From: Cupriavidus pinatubonensis
GTDB taxonomy: Bacteria; Pseudomonadota; Gammaproteobacteria; Burkholderiales; Burkholderiaceae
DNA: 64,000 nucleotides
Direction of reading: 5' to 3'
NCBI RefSeq assembly: GCF_019602855.1
Contig: NZ_CP080769.1
Coordinates: forward strand, 310,001 to 374,000
The notes under the pieces were generated by a model. The model was not told the origin of the DNA. It did not search any database and saw only the letters and a list, made by a program, of their open reading frames with translations. Both the position numbers and the translations under genes were made by a program. This document shows positions 26,632 to 35,900 of the stretch, in pieces (position 1 is the first letter of the stretch; every line of letters begins with the position of its first letter).

Positions 26632-26831
26632 CTTTGCCTCCTCGATGAGTTGGATGGGTCTGGTAGTTTGTGGCGCGAGCGGCGGGCGTCTGTACGCAAG
26701 CAAACCCGGCTGTGAAGCGATGGCAGAACGGCCGCCCTCACCCTCCCACGAGAATCTTTTGCCTTCGTCCCGATCCAATCGCTAAACGGGCGCAACACTA
26801 CTCAGGAAAATATCACTTCTCCCTATTGAGC

Positions 26832-27032
26832 ATGCAACGCACGCTGATCATTCTCGGTGGCCTGCTGATGATCGCAGGAGTCGCGTGGCCATGGCTGTCC
26901 AGGCTGCCTTTCGGGCGCCTTCCCGGAGATATCCATATCCTCCGCGACGGCTTCACGTTCTACTTCCCAATCACTACTTGTATTGTGATCTGGCTGTTGC
27001 TGTCGGTCCTGTTCTGGTTGCTTCACCGCTAA
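26832..27032 (+). CDS. DUF2905 family membrane protein
   Basis: A 66-residue protein starting MQRTLIILGGLLMIAG. It has two transmembrane helices separated by the conserved loop 'PFGRLPGDIHILRDGFTFYFP', which is the DUF2905 signature. Function unknown; the family is widespread in bacteria as an isolated small inner-membrane protein. A TTG two codons upstream is an alternative start. Confidence 0.85.
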   Translation: MQRTLIILGGLLMIAGVAWPWLSRLPFGRLPGDIHILRDGFTFYFPITTCIVIWLLLSVLFWLLHR

Positions 27033-27179
27033 CGGCGATCCCTTGTGGCGCCCTTGAGACGCCCCGCCGTTACGTCGTCCGGTCGGGCAGCCGTGGCTCG
27101 AATTGGCTATGCGTATCCCCGGCCCACGCAATCCGTACTTCGCACGAACGGGACGCCGCGGGAGCCGCACGCCTTCAAG

Positions 27180-28271
27180 TCAGAACCGGTGCACGATGCC
27201 CGTATAGACACCCTGCTGACTTGCACCCGCCACAGGCCGGTTGCTGCCAGCCTCGACGGAGAACGCCGCATTTCCGCCGTTCATGACGGTACCAACCGTC
27301 CCGTACAACAGGGTGCGCTTTGAGAAAAAGTAGTTTGCGCCGAGTGCAAGCAGGGTTCCGTTGCCGGCAGAGTTGTTCCGGATTGCCCTGTATGCACCAC
27401 CGATCAACGTCAGCGCTGGGGATACCTGGTAGTTCGCGCCAAGCCAAAACTGTTGCTGCTTATTGGCGGCCATGGGATTGTCAGCGTCTGCCACCGTTGC
27501 GCCGCCGGAGCGAGTAAGACTATAGCCCCCGAACAGTTTCAAGCCGCCTACCACATACGCGGCGCCGGCCTCATAAAGGCGTGAGGCAGTGTATAGATTG
27601 GTAAATTCCCCTTTGGCATCTCGAATTTCTTCATAAATCGCCTTGATCAAAATGGGGCCGTTGTCGTAGCTCAAGCTACCAGCTAACTGCCTGCCGGCGT
27701 TGAAATTTCCTGCGACACCATTGAGGCCTGCCTGCGCCCGGAACGAGAGTCCTCCCCAGTCCGGTGAAGCGTAGGTGATGGCATTACCACGGGACCCCCA
27801 ACTTCTGCCATTTTGAAGTGTGCCAATGCTGATGGCCTGCATACCCATCGGATCGACGGTCCAGCCCTCCGAGTCAGGCAAGCCCATGGCGCGACCAAGC
27901 CACAGGGTTCCGTATGTGCTGCTGGAAAGCCCGACAACAGCATAGCGACTGAAGAGGCCCACGCCCGCTCCCTGCCCGTCACCCGATGAGAATGCGCTCT
28001 CCAGGTTCATCACCGCACTGAGACCGTCACCCAGGTCCTCCTTGGCCCGGAGCCCCCACAGGCTTACCCCCCATTGATTGCTGCCGTAACGCAGCAAATC
28101 GGCGGTTTTCCCATTTCCGGTGGCGATCTTGTTCATATAGTCGACGCCGCCTGCAACTCGCCCATAAAGGGTGATACTGCCCTGCGCATGGGCGACCGCC
28201 GCCACTAGCAACATGATCGCCGCCGCCGCGGCCCGGGCACACAGCCACTTATTGCGATACCCCAGAAACAT
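27180..28271 (-). CDS. outer-membrane porin, Burkholderia type (second copy)
   Basis: Start chosen at 28271, where GGAGGG precedes the ATG; the frame opens 18 codons earlier. A signal peptide follows (to 'AAVAHA') and the mature chain opens 'QGSITLYGRVAGGVDYMN', the standard start of this porin family, ending in 'GVYTGIVHRF' with the terminal Phe. About 363 residues. It shares the fold but little close identity with the porin at 7228, so it is a separate family member and not a recent duplicate. It stands alone. Confidence 0.92.
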   Translation of the reverse strand: MFLGYRNKWLCARAAAAAIMLLVAAVAHAQGSITLYGRVAGGVDYMNKIATGNGKTADLLRYGSNQWGVSLWGLRAKEDLGDGLSAVMNLESAFSSGDGQGAGVGLFSRYAVVGLSSSTYGTLWLGRAMGLPDSEGWTVDPMGMQAISIGTLQNGRSWGSRGNAITYASPDWGGLSFRAQAGLNGVAGNFNAGRQLAGSLSYDNGPILIKAIYEEIRDAKGEFTNLYTASRLYEAGAAYVVGGLKLFGGYSLTRSGGATVADADNPMAANKQQQFWLGANYQVSPALTLIGGAYRAIRNNSAGNGTLLALGANYFFSKRTLLYGTVGTVMNGGNAAFSVEAGSNRPVAGASQQGVYTGIVHRF

Positions 28272-28325
28272 CTGTCCCTCCACTACTGCTTCAATTTCCT
28301 GAATTAGCTTTGAAAATGATCCCAT

Positions 28326-28781
28326 GCTGCGCGCCGCAGAATCTCGTCATGGCAGAAAAGAGGCAATAGCATCCCCGCCCGTTCGTGAAACTCGAACAGA
28401 CCTCATAGCCTGACTTACACTTTGTGGCTGGCCGCTCCGACAGCGCCTCAACGGCCTATCTATCGAAGCGACCTCGCGATGGAATCGCTCACGTCATTCG
28501 GCGTCAGCCTGATGGAATTACCCCGTTGTCGAACGCAGCCGAGTGCTGGGAGGGGCGGCCGATAGCGTGCTCGTTGGCCCGTCTCGGCAGCCCCTTCCGT
28601 TGAATAGAGGCATCCATGTCTTGTCTCCTTCGGTTGCTCTTCCTGGCTGCAAGGCGATGTGAGAGTGACCCTGCCGGCGCGGGACAGGAAACAATCCCGG
28701 GAAGCAGCCAAGAGGACTGAGTACCGCTATCACCTCTTCAGATTCGCCGAGACAGGCTCCGGCTTCGTCGAAGTTTGTCGT
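28326..28781. other. intergenic stretch, no recognisable gene
   Basis: Upstream of the second porin. Open frames on the minus strand are short and carry no family sequence. Probably the porin's control region plus decayed sequence. Confidence 0.35.
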
Positions 28782-28810
28782 ATTATTTAATTCACGTTGA
28801 ATTAAATAAT
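28782..28810. promoter_or_regulatory. perfect A+T-rich palindrome, probable repressor operator
   Basis: ATTATTTAATTC and GAATTAAATAAT form a perfect 12-base inverted repeat around the 5-base spacer ACGTT. In G+C-rich surroundings such a long A+T palindrome is unlikely to be chance. The symmetry and composition resemble operators of MarR-family repressors. No intact gene with a start follows closely on either strand, so it may be left from a deleted promoter. Confidence 0.45.
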
Positions 28811-29556
28811 AGTGAGACATAGAACTCAACCGAGGGAATACCCGTGCGGCGAATAAGACGCTCGGGGCGGCGCGCTGATACCTCCGGTCTTGCAGCTGGC
28901 AGTCGTCGGCACGACAGCTACGGCAATCAGCGCCATCCTGCATTTCATTGCCTCAATGCGGTGCGGTCAGGTCTCTGTCGCCACTGCGGCTGGCGCAGAG
29001 CAAGAAGCGCCGGGAGAATGACCAAGCTCAGCCGGAAGCCATATTCAGATTGGGTCGAACACGCCGGGCTGATCTTCTTCTCGGGAAAGACCGGCGCAAA
29101 CGCGGATGGGACCAGTGGCCACGTGAACATCGGAGAATCGGCCGTCACGAAGTTGCCGCCCGAAGGCCACGGAACCTAAACCTTCAGCGCACGGCCTCAT
29201 ATGGTCCGACGCTGTTTCCGTCGTTGTCTACGTCATCGCGCAGCCGTTCGTCGGGCAACCACTTCAATTGCGACTGCTGCGCCCGTGCAGGCCGACGAGA
29301 GCCACGCAGGAACGAGCCGGAAATGCGTCGAGATATTAGGGGTGATGGTGCTTTCGGTGCTGATTGACACGGTTTCAGCAAGGAAACCGCTCTGTATCAA
29401 TGATCTGCGCAAAGAGCCTTTCGTGCATAAGCCGGTGTGTGCAAACTATTGATTTCAAACACGATTTTGCCGACCGGCGTATCATTTTACTGAGATGGAC
29501 CCGGCGCCTCCCTTCGGGGGACACTGTCGGCCTAACCTGACACGCGGAGGTTCATC
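28811..29556. other. intergenic stretch with possible remnants upstream of IS110
   Basis: No intact gene. The plus-strand frame at 29020-29180 (PYSDWVEHAGLIFFSGKTGA...) faintly recalls the start of RidA-type proteins, but has no continuation. The last 70 bases before 29557 probably belong to the left end of the IS110 element. Confidence 0.35.
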
Positions 29557-30579
29557 ATGGAAATCGACATCCTCGGCATCGATCTCGCCAAGCATGTGTT
29601 CCAACTACATGGCGCCGACCGCCGTGGACAGGCTGTGCATCGAGCGAAGGTCTCGCGTGGCTCGCTCCTGGAGGCCATGCGCACACTGAAGCCGAGGATG
29701 GTCGTCATGGAAGCCTGCAGCACCGCCCATCACTGGGCACGGCGCTTCCAGTCGCGCGGCATTGAGGTCCGGCTGATCAGTCCACAGTATGTGTCGCCCT
29801 TCGTCAAGACCAACAAGAACGATCGCAACGACGCCGAAGCAATTGTCGAGGCCGCCAGCCGGCCCGTGATGCGTTTCGTTTCAGTCAAATCGGTTGAGCA
29901 ACAGGACATCCAGGTTGCGCACCGCATGCGTGCAATCCTGCTACGCCAGCGTACGGCCATGATCAACCGAATGCGCGGACTGCTCGGTGAGCGTGGACTC
30001 ACGATTTCTCGCTCACCCGAGGCGTTCAAGCGAGCCATCCCGGACCTACTCAGCAAGAGTGCCGACGAACTGACGTCGTTCTGCCAGACGCTGATGACTG
30101 AAATGTTGCAGCACCTGCAGGCGATTGAGGAACGCGTGCATCTGATCGAAGCGTCGATCCAGTCGTTTATGAAGCGATCCGCGCTCTGCAAGAGGATCGC
30201 GGAAGTGCCTGGCATTGGTCCGATTACCGCCACGGCCATGGTTGCTGCTGTCGGCGACGCGAAGCAATTCAGGAATGGCCGACATCTGGCGGCGTGGCTC
30301 GGCCTGGTGCCGCGCCAGTACTCGTCGGGCGGTAAGGCTCGTCTGCACGGCATTAGCCGGCGCGGCGACACATACTTGCGGACTTTGCTCATTCACGGGG
30401 CGCGGGCGGTCCTCCGCTACGCAACAAAAAAGGTTGATCCGCTAAGCATCTGGCTGCAGCAGCTGATCGCGCGGCGCGGGCACAATTGCGCGGCAGTGGC
30501 GCTGGCCAATAAGAACGCGCGCGTGATCCGAGCGCTGCTCAGCAGTGACGCGACCTATGTGACGCGAACCGCGGCGTAA
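29557..30579 (+). mobile_element. IS110-family transposase, full length
   Basis: A 340-residue transposase with both IS110 domains. The N-terminal DEDD (RuvC-like) catalytic set reads D9 in 'GIDLAKHVFQLHG', E52 in 'MEACS', and D89/D92 in 'KNDRND'. The C-terminal transposase_20 domain has 'VPGIGPITATAMVAAVGDAKQF' and the serine-bearing 'LVPRQYSSGGKARLHGISRRGD'. No stop or shift, so it may be active. IS110 elements usually lack clear inverted repeats, and the ends were not located; the coordinates given are for the gene. Confidence 0.95.
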
Positions 30580-30873
30580 CAGCCAAAGCCGCTTGCAAGG
30601 AGGGAATACCAACGCAGGTTTGCGAAGCTTCTCAAAGCGATGACGAAATTGGTTGAACCAGCATCCTAAAGCCTGTTTTCGCTGCCGGCTGTCATATTCG
30701 ACGAGCCGTCATTTTGCTAAGGACGGGGTGCGCGGATCTCATCGAGGCTGCGGGCGTGTCGGAAAGCGCCCATCGGGCAAGCCGGATACATGCATGCAGA
30801 CCGTTTCAACATCACGAACAAGAAGCTTGCAAAAGGCGTCGGGTCCATACATGCAGCGAAAGCACGATCACCC
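30580..30873. other. stretch between the IS110 transposase gene and the PliI-like gene
   Basis: Probably contains the right end of the IS110 element followed by decayed sequence. No gene recognised. Confidence 0.35.
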
Positions 30874-31338
30874 CTACTTGGGCGAGCACGCGCCCCGCCG
30901 GCACGCCGCTTTAAGCTCGGCGATCTCATCATGGTGGGTATCGGTCTGGACGCGCGTGAGCAGGCGCACGCTGCCGGCGTCGATCCGCAACGCATCCACT
31001 TCCAGGTATTTTCCCGAGCCGGCGGTGAGCTTGGAGATAACCAGCGCCTGGGTGCCGTCTCCGGTGATGTCCGCGAACTTCACGCGCAGCTTGCCGTCAT
31101 CCCGAAAGATGGTGCCGTTGCGCGAGAAGACCGCGCCGGCGTCGAAATGCAGGAGCAGCGCATCCTTGAACACGGCGACGCTGTAGCTGCCCATCGAGGC
31201 AGCTTCCAGATCGCCCTCGGACAGCACAGCGACCCGCTGGTCCGGCAGCGCGATCGCGACGCCGTCTTTCGCCATCGCGGGCAGGCCCGCGAACCCGATC
31301 GAGGCGGCAGCGCAACAGATCAGAGCGCCTTTCTTCAC
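30874..31338 (-). CDS. periplasmic PliI-like protein (lysozyme-inhibitor-like)
   Basis: The frame opens at 31356, but an AAGGAGGA ribosome site lies inside that extension and six bases before a GTG at 31338, so GTG is the likely start. This gives about 154 residues with a signal peptide (VKKGALICCAAASIGFAGLPAMA). The mature domain matches the periplasmic i-type lysozyme inhibitor pattern: 'VAVLSEGDLEAASMGSYSVAVF' then 'GKLRVKFADITGDGTQALVISKLTAGSGKYLEVDAL'. Whether it inhibits a lysozyme is inference. It neighbours tmRNA copy 1. Confidence 0.65.
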   Translation of the reverse strand: MKKGALICCAAASIGFAGLPAMAKDGVAIALPDQRVAVLSEGDLEAASMGSYSVAVFKDALLLHFDAGAVFSRNGTIFRDDGKLRVKFADITGDGTQALVISKLTAGSGKYLEVDALRIDAGSVRLLTRVQTDTHHDEIAELKAACRRGACSPK

Positions 31339-31470
31339 GGAATCCTCCTTCGGCATGGCTCAGGGTCATGCTCGGCATTGCACACGTAGCCGAACGAAGA
31401 ATCAAGAGGCGCGCGGACTCCGGGGCCAGGTCATTCGCATGCTGCCATCGATGCCAAGCCCTCAAATGAA

Positions 31471-31494
31471 CAAGGGCCCCCGAAGGAGCCCTTG
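31471..31494 (-). terminator. hairpin terminator of tmRNA copy 1
   Basis: CAAGGGCTCC and GGGGCCCTTG pair around TTCG, a stable tetraloop. The following TTCATTTG is only moderately U-rich. An identical hairpin follows copy 2. Confidence 0.7.
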
Positions 31495-31778
31495 TCAGTA
31501 ACTTTTCTGTTTCGAGGTCAGTTACAACCCAAGGCGGCTGTTAGGCGGCCAATGCAAACTTTTCGTCGTTAGCATTTACTTCGATTTAGTTTTAACGTCT
31601 TCTCTGACGAGTTGCCTCACGACCCTATCTCCCCCTGTCGAAACCAGGTCAGGCCCATCAGAAGCGCACTGCCCGTCCAATGTGCTTCTGGTGGACCTGG
31701 GCGGAATCGAACCGCCGTCCAGAAGGCCTTCAAGAAGAAGGTTCACAACCATTATCGGGAACCGTGCAGCACCCAACA
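31471..31778 (-). ncRNA. ssrA: tmRNA, circularly permuted (two-piece), copy 1
   Basis: Read on the minus strand, the order is acceptor piece, intervening segment, coding piece. The acceptor piece ends with T-arm GGCGG-TTCGATT-CCGCC, then CAGGTCC and the encoded ACCA, with the CCA 3' end at 31689. A 32-base spacer (31657-31688) forms an AGAAGC/GCTTCT hairpin. The coding piece starts at 31656 with GGGCCTG, which pairs with CAGGTCC to give a 7-bp acceptor stem holding the G3-U pair that marks alanine acceptors. The tag frame at 31541-31573 encodes ANDEKFALAA then TAA. A GC-rich hairpin (31471-31494) closes the gene. All parts needed for trans-translation are intact. Permuted tmRNA genes are known in betaproteobacteria; two copies in one window are unusual. 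Confidence 0.92.
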
Positions 31779-32076
31779 GTCTAAATTCTACGCGTCCTCC
31801 CGGCAGCGTCAAGGCAGTTTGCGTGGGGCTCGACAAGGACCCGACCCGGTAAAACTCCAACGACTGCCCCGCATTGACCGCCCGCTTGAGCCACGAGGGC
31901 ATCTCGCCCTGCCCGTCCCAGGTCAGCCCTTCCGCGTTGCGATAGCAGACCACCGGCGGCGGCGGCGGCCGCACCGCGTCGAGCTCTTCGAGGGTGAGCC
32001 CGTAGTCGTCCATCTGCGTCTGGATCCAGCGGATCGCGTCCGTCCGCTCGGTTTTTGCTGTCATCGCTGCCGTCAC
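31576..32076 (-). CDS. H-NS-family small protein, copy 1, stop codon lost
   Basis: The first 80 or so residues match the copy at 60283: 'DAIRWIQTQMDDYGLTLEELDA', a proline run, then the H-NS C-terminal DNA-binding pattern 'VVCYRNAEGLTWDGQGEMPSWLKRAVNAGQSLEFYRVG'. In copy 2 a TAG follows 'GSL'. Here that codon is TCG (31831-31833), so the frame runs through the tmRNA promoter and gene to a stop at 31576, adding about 85 meaningless residues. The start is GTG at 32076 or ATG at 32064; the ATG used in copy 2 is AAG here. Probably decaying, or a short natural protein with an unstructured tail. Confidence 0.6.
   Translation of the reverse strand: MTAAMTAKTERTDAIRWIQTQMDDYGLTLEELDAVRPPPPPVVCYRNAEGLTWDGQGEMPSWLKRAVNAGQSLEFYRVGSLSSPTQTALTLPGGRVEFRLLGAARFPIMVVNLLLEGLLDGGSIPPRSTRSTLDGQCASDGPDLVSTGGDRVVRQLVREDVKTKSK
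31785..31812 (-). promoter_or_regulatory. sigma-70 promoter of tmRNA copy 1
   Basis: On the minus strand TTGACG (31812-31807) and TAGAAT (31790-31785) are spaced 16 bases, close to consensus. Copy 2 keeps both boxes and the spacing although the spacer bases differ, which argues for selection on the promoter. Confidence 0.75.
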
Positions 32077-32150
32077 TGCTGTCGTTGCCTTCGTCCTGGA
32101 TGTTAGCCAGCGCCGCCGCCCCCGAGTCGTTGCCCGGCTCTTCCCCTTGG

Positions 32151-32600
32151 GCTTCCTGCGCAGTGGTCGCCGAACTTCCGGCCTGCCAAGTTTGCTAGAT
32201 CAGAATGGGGGCGGACCGGCCGCGCCCGCCAACCTGTCGTTCAGTACAAGAGATCGATTAGAAAACGCTCGGGCTTCTTGCCAATCCACTACAAGGGCTT
32301 CCCCGTTGGCGCAAGCGCCAATCAGTTTGTCTGGAGCACCCATTTGCCGTGCCGGAGCTATGTGAGAAGGTGAAGGACTGCAGTACTACAAACGGTCATA
32401 GTGGGCCGCTGGCCCGGACCCTGATGTAAGACGCGCTCGAGGGCCTCGTTCGATTATCGGGCTTGGCGTCCCCCAACTTTTGCCAGGCACGCCTCGCGCG
32501 GGTCCAACCCGCTTCACATCACCGCTGGCAGTGCAAAGTGATCTAGCTGCTCATGTGTTCCGCTGTAGCTCTTTGAAATCCGGTTGATCGAGTTATCTGC
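32151..32600. other. intergenic stretch, no recognisable gene
   Basis: Short frames only. Lies between the H-NS-like gene and an IS110 remnant and is likely mobile-element debris. Confidence 0.4.
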
Positions 32601-32602
32601 GC

Positions 32603-33139
32603 TTAAGCATGTTTGAAGGTATCGCCATATTTCAACATAGCCCACGCCATTCTCGCCTTCTTGGCTGCAATGGCGATGGCTGCTCGCCAGTATCCGCGAC
32701 GTTCTATGAGGTCTCTGACCCAACGGCCATATCGATCCTGCTTGTCGCCCAGGTTTGTCATGACCGCGCGAGCCCCGAGTACCAGAAGCGTGCGCAAGTA
32801 AGCGTCTCCGGCTCTGGTGATGCTGCCTAGGCGCTGCTTGCCTCCACTGCTGTGCTGTCCCGGCGTCAACCCTAACCAGGCCGCCACCTGGCGGCCATTT
32901 CTGAAGTCGTGTCCCGCCCCGATGCTATCTGGGCATCCGCGCGCCTTTTGCCCGGGTGCAATTCGATTTCCATCTCCAGGATGCAGCCAGCGACCGCGAA
33001 ACGCGCGCCGCCAGCCGCTACGAGACCGCACTCGGCTAAGCGTCCAGCGCATGCCCGGGGCAATCGTTCGACACGTGCAAGATGTAACGGTGATTGCCCG
33101 GGAAGCCGCTTCGATCAAGGCTTTCCGGTTTCGCTGCAA
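32603..33139 (-). pseudogene. IS110-family transposase, C-terminal remnant
   Basis: The last 105 or so residues are intact IS110 sequence: 'FRNGRQVAAWLGLTPGQHSSGGKQRLGSITRAGDAYLRTLLVLGARAVM' and 'RRGYWRAAIAIAAKKARMAWAML'. Upstream the frame loses similarity ('SRAITVTSCTCRTIAPG...'), with scattered matches in other frames, and the DEDD catalytic domain is missing. Similar in kind but not closely identical to the full transposase at 29557, so it comes from a different element. Confidence 0.85.
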
Positions 33140-33593
33140 TTGAGAAATCGCTTCTTTCCGAACCTCTTGAATTACAGGCGTTTTTCTGGCTCAACCGTAT
33201 CAATCTGCATGGGAAGGACGAATTACCCTGATCGCACCAAGCCGTGGCGCCGACCGCCCACACGGAGACGCCGTGGTTACCGCGGGCATGCAGCCGCCGA
33301 TAACACAGTGCTTCATTACGAGGCGAACGCCAGTTCCGAGCTCAAAAGCGACGATTCGGTACTCGAGCGACGGGAACGGGTCGGCTACAGTCCTGGACTA
33401 TCTCAAAGCGGTGTTCGGCCTTGGACCACTGCCGGACTTCTGCGTGTGAGCCTGCCCGCCCCCGCCTGGCTAAGCGGCAGGCGTCTCCCAATGTCCCACG
33501 TGATTGGAACCATACAGAATCGGGTAGGATGGCTCCAGGGCGGGTTCTTAGCGCCCGGAGCTGGGAAGTTCCCTCTGCGATCCACGGTGCGGT
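33140..33593. other. intergenic stretch, no recognisable gene
   Basis: Downstream of the antiporter gene and upstream of the IS110 remnant. No family sequence on either strand. Confidence 0.4.
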
Positions 33594-34820
33594 TCAATCC
33601 TCGCACAGGCGCATCGCTGCCAGGGTCAACGGCTTCGCCACCATTGTGGTAGCCAATGCCATTAGCAACAGGCCAGAGAAGGCAGCGGTGCTGATCAGCC
33701 GGTTCTCCAGCAAGATCGCCAGAACCACCACTTCCATCAACCCTTTCGTTTGGGCCAGTGCGCCCAGCGTCCACGCATCGCGCCGCCCAAGGCCAGACCA
33801 ACGCGCGGGCAATGCGGTCCCCGCCATCTTGCCGATCACGGCGACGACCGTCGTCAATGCAAAAACCAACACGGCATCGCTTCCTGCCGCATTAAGGTCC
33901 GTCCGCAGGCCCGTCATCAGGAAGAAAAACGGCATCAGCACCACCACAGTGGTGGATTCGAGCCGGGCCTCGAGATCAGCGGCAATGTGGTGCGGTACGA
34001 CCACGCCCGCCAAAAACCCGCCGAGAATGTAGTGCAGGCCGATCAGTTCAGATACGCAGGCGGACGAAAAGATCAGCACCACCGCGGCCGCGAGCCGCGC
34101 GTCGCCTGCGCGCAATGTCGGCAGCCAGCGCGCTAACAGTGGCCTTACGATGACGAACATGGCCGCCACATAGATGGCACCGCCGATTGCCAGTCGCAGC
34201 GGATCCTGCGCTGCCTCCCCGGTACTTGCCAGGATGCATGACAGCACGACCCAGATCGCGGCATCGCTGACCGCGGAGCACGCCAGCGCGAGGCGGCCGG
34301 CAGTTGTATCGGTCATCCGCATTTCGCGCAGAATGGCACCAAGCACCGGGAGCGCGGTCACTGCCATTGACACGCCCACCGCGATCGCGAACTGCCAACG
34401 CGTGGCCAGCTCACCGGCCAACGCCGGTCGCAAGCCATTCAACACCCAGCCCGCTCCGAAGCCCAGTACGAACGGGACCGTCACGCAGCCGACTGCAGCG
34501 CTAATCGCGATACGTCGTAGCCCGGTAGCTTGGGCACCGCTGATATGCAGGCCTGACAGAAAGGCAAATAACACTACCGCCAGCCATTGCAGGCCCATCA
34601 ATGACGCTAACCTTTCCGAGCCAAACAGCGCGTGCCAATGCTCCGGCCAGAGCGCGCCCAGCAAGGACGGCCCCAGCACTATGCCGCCAACGATCTGCAT
34701 TACCACCAGGGGTACGATGCCTCCCAGGCGGAACGTGCGCCAGAGGATCAACGGCGTGGCGACAACCAGGCATGCCTGGACGAAGAAGATCGCAATCGGA
34801 GATATGGCAGACAGGTTCAT
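33594..34820 (-). CDS. cation:proton antiporter (CPA2/Kef type, membrane domain only)
   Basis: Start at 34820, where AGGAGCGCC directly precedes the ATG; twelve earlier codons are unlikely. About 408 residues with some twelve hydrophobic helices and the Na/H exchanger fold: 'LVVMQIVGGIVLGPSLLG', 'WLAVVLFAFLSGLHIS', 'GVSMAVTALPVLGAILREM', 'GGFLAGVVVPHH', 'MPFFFLMTGLRTDL' and 'GALAQTKGLMEVVVLAILL'. There is no cytosolic RCK/TrkA domain, so it is not a full Kef K+ efflux system. Ion is not determinable (K+ or Na+). Divergent from the GntR gene. Confidence 0.88.
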   Translation of the reverse strand: MNLSAISPIAIFFVQACLVVATPLILWRTFRLGGIVPLVVMQIVGGIVLGPSLLGALWPEHWHALFGSERLASLMGLQWLAVVLFAFLSGLHISGAQATGLRRIAISAAVGCVTVPFVLGFGAGWVLNGLRPALAGELATRWQFAIAVGVSMAVTALPVLGAILREMRMTDTTAGRLALACSAVSDAAIWVVLSCILASTGEAAQDPLRLAIGGAIYVAAMFVIVRPLLARWLPTLRAGDARLAAAVVLIFSSACVSELIGLHYILGGFLAGVVVPHHIAADLEARLESTTVVVLMPFFFLMTGLRTDLNAAGSDAVLVFALTTVVAVIGKMAGTALPARWSGLGRRDAWTLGALAQTKGLMEVVVLAILLENRLISTAAFSGLLLMALATTMVAKPLTLAAMRLCED

Positions 34821-35079
34821 GGCGCTCCTGCAGCGATGCGGGGGCAGCCGCCCCATCGATACAAACTGCCGATGATACAGACGAGGGACGTTGCGGGAGG
34901 CCGAGGCCGACCTAACCTTGCGTGAAGGCCCTTCGCGCGATCTGTCTCGCCCAGCGGAGCAGCCACCGGCAGGGTGTAGAAGATAGACAGAGCAGACCGC
35001 TGGTCACCGCGCAGCTTCTCATGCCGGGAACCAAAAGAGCGACGGGACTATAATGCTGCGCGCCCCACGTCCGATACGC

Positions 35080-35844
35080 ATGTCCATCCGCCGCCCCTCT
35101 CTCGCAGACGACGATTCCGTCCCGCTCTATATCAGGATCCGTGACACGCTGCGCGCCGGCATCCTGGACGGCAGCCATCCGCCGCACAGCCAAATGCCTT
35201 CCGAAAGCGAGTTGCAGGACCGCTTCGGCGTCAGCCGCATCACGATCCGCCAGGCCCTCAGCCATCTGGAACGCGAGGGCCTCATCTTCAAGCGGCACGG
35301 CAAGGGGTCGTTCGTGTCGCAGCCGAAGGCGTTCCAGAACGTGACGGCGCTCGAGGGATTCGCCGAGGCGATGTCGCGTATGGGGCACGAGATCGTCAAC
35401 CGCGTCGTGTCGTTCGATTTTGTCTCGGCGCGCGCGGACGTGGCCCACCGGCTCGACCTCGATCCAGGCACGACGGTCACGGAAATCCACCGCGTACGGC
35501 TGCTCAATCGCGCGCCGGTCTCGTACGAGATCACGTTTTTGCCGGAGTCGCTCGGCCGCCAGCTCCAGCGCGCCGACCTCATCACGCGCGACGTCTTCCT
35601 GATCCTGGAAAACGACTGCTCGGTGCCGCTCGGCTCGGCGGACCTCAGCATTGATGCCGTCCTGGCCGACAGGCCGCTTGCACGGGCTCTGGAGATCGGG
35701 GAAGGTGCTCCGTTGCTGCGCATTGAACGGCTAACTCACGACGGCTCGGGCCGTCCTGTTGACTTCGAGTTCCTCTATTTCCGCAGCGATACCTTCCAGT
35801 ACCGCCTGCGCATCGACCGGCAAAGCGCCCGGAAACCACGCTGA
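35080..35844 (+). CDS. GntR-family (HutC subfamily) transcriptional regulator
   Basis: About 254 residues from the Met at 35080; nine earlier codons from 35053 are possible. The N-terminal winged helix is standard ('PLYIRIRDTLRAGI', 'LPSESEL'-like 'MPSESELQDRFGVSRITIRQALSHLEREGLI', 'RHGKGSFV'), followed by a UTRA ligand-binding domain ('VTEIHRVRLLNRAPVSYEITFLPESLG', 'LLRIERLTHDGSGRPVDFEFLYFRSD'). It sits just upstream of the AprA-like operon in the same direction; the perfect 18-base palindrome overlapping that promoter (35936-35953) is the obvious binding site. Effector unknown; HutC-type regulators usually bind the pathway substrate. Confidence 0.92.
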   Translation: MSIRRPSLADDDSVPLYIRIRDTLRAGILDGSHPPHSQMPSESELQDRFGVSRITIRQALSHLEREGLIFKRHGKGSFVSQPKAFQNVTALEGFAEAMSRMGHEIVNRVVSFDFVSARADVAHRLDLDPGTTVTEIHRVRLLNRAPVSYEITFLPESLGRQLQRADLITRDVFLILENDCSVPLGSADLSIDAVLADRPLARALEIGEGAPLLRIERLTHDGSGRPVDFEFLYFRSDTFQYRLRIDRQSARKPR

Positions 35845-35900
35845 GTTGACACGCTGCGGCGCATATGCGCGCCGCGCACAAGCATGTGCGAAACCATTCA

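Larger units (their letters stand above)
31447..32150. repeat. left copy of a 0.7-kb direct repeat (tmRNA + H-NS-like gene)
   Basis: Matches 59900-60650 in the same orientation. The tmRNA part (31447-31763, 317 bases) differs at only five positions; the adjoining protein-coding part is clearly more diverged and has a 36-base length difference in a proline-coding run. The copies are about 28.45 kb apart. Confidence 0.9.

Noticed and set aside
29020-29180. RidA-like gene
   Set aside because: Only about 20 residues resemble the family start, with no continuation in any frame.
31576-31830. C-terminal 85 residues of the copy-1 H-NS-like frame as a real domain
   Set aside because: They are the translated tmRNA locus, absent from the intact copy 2 protein.
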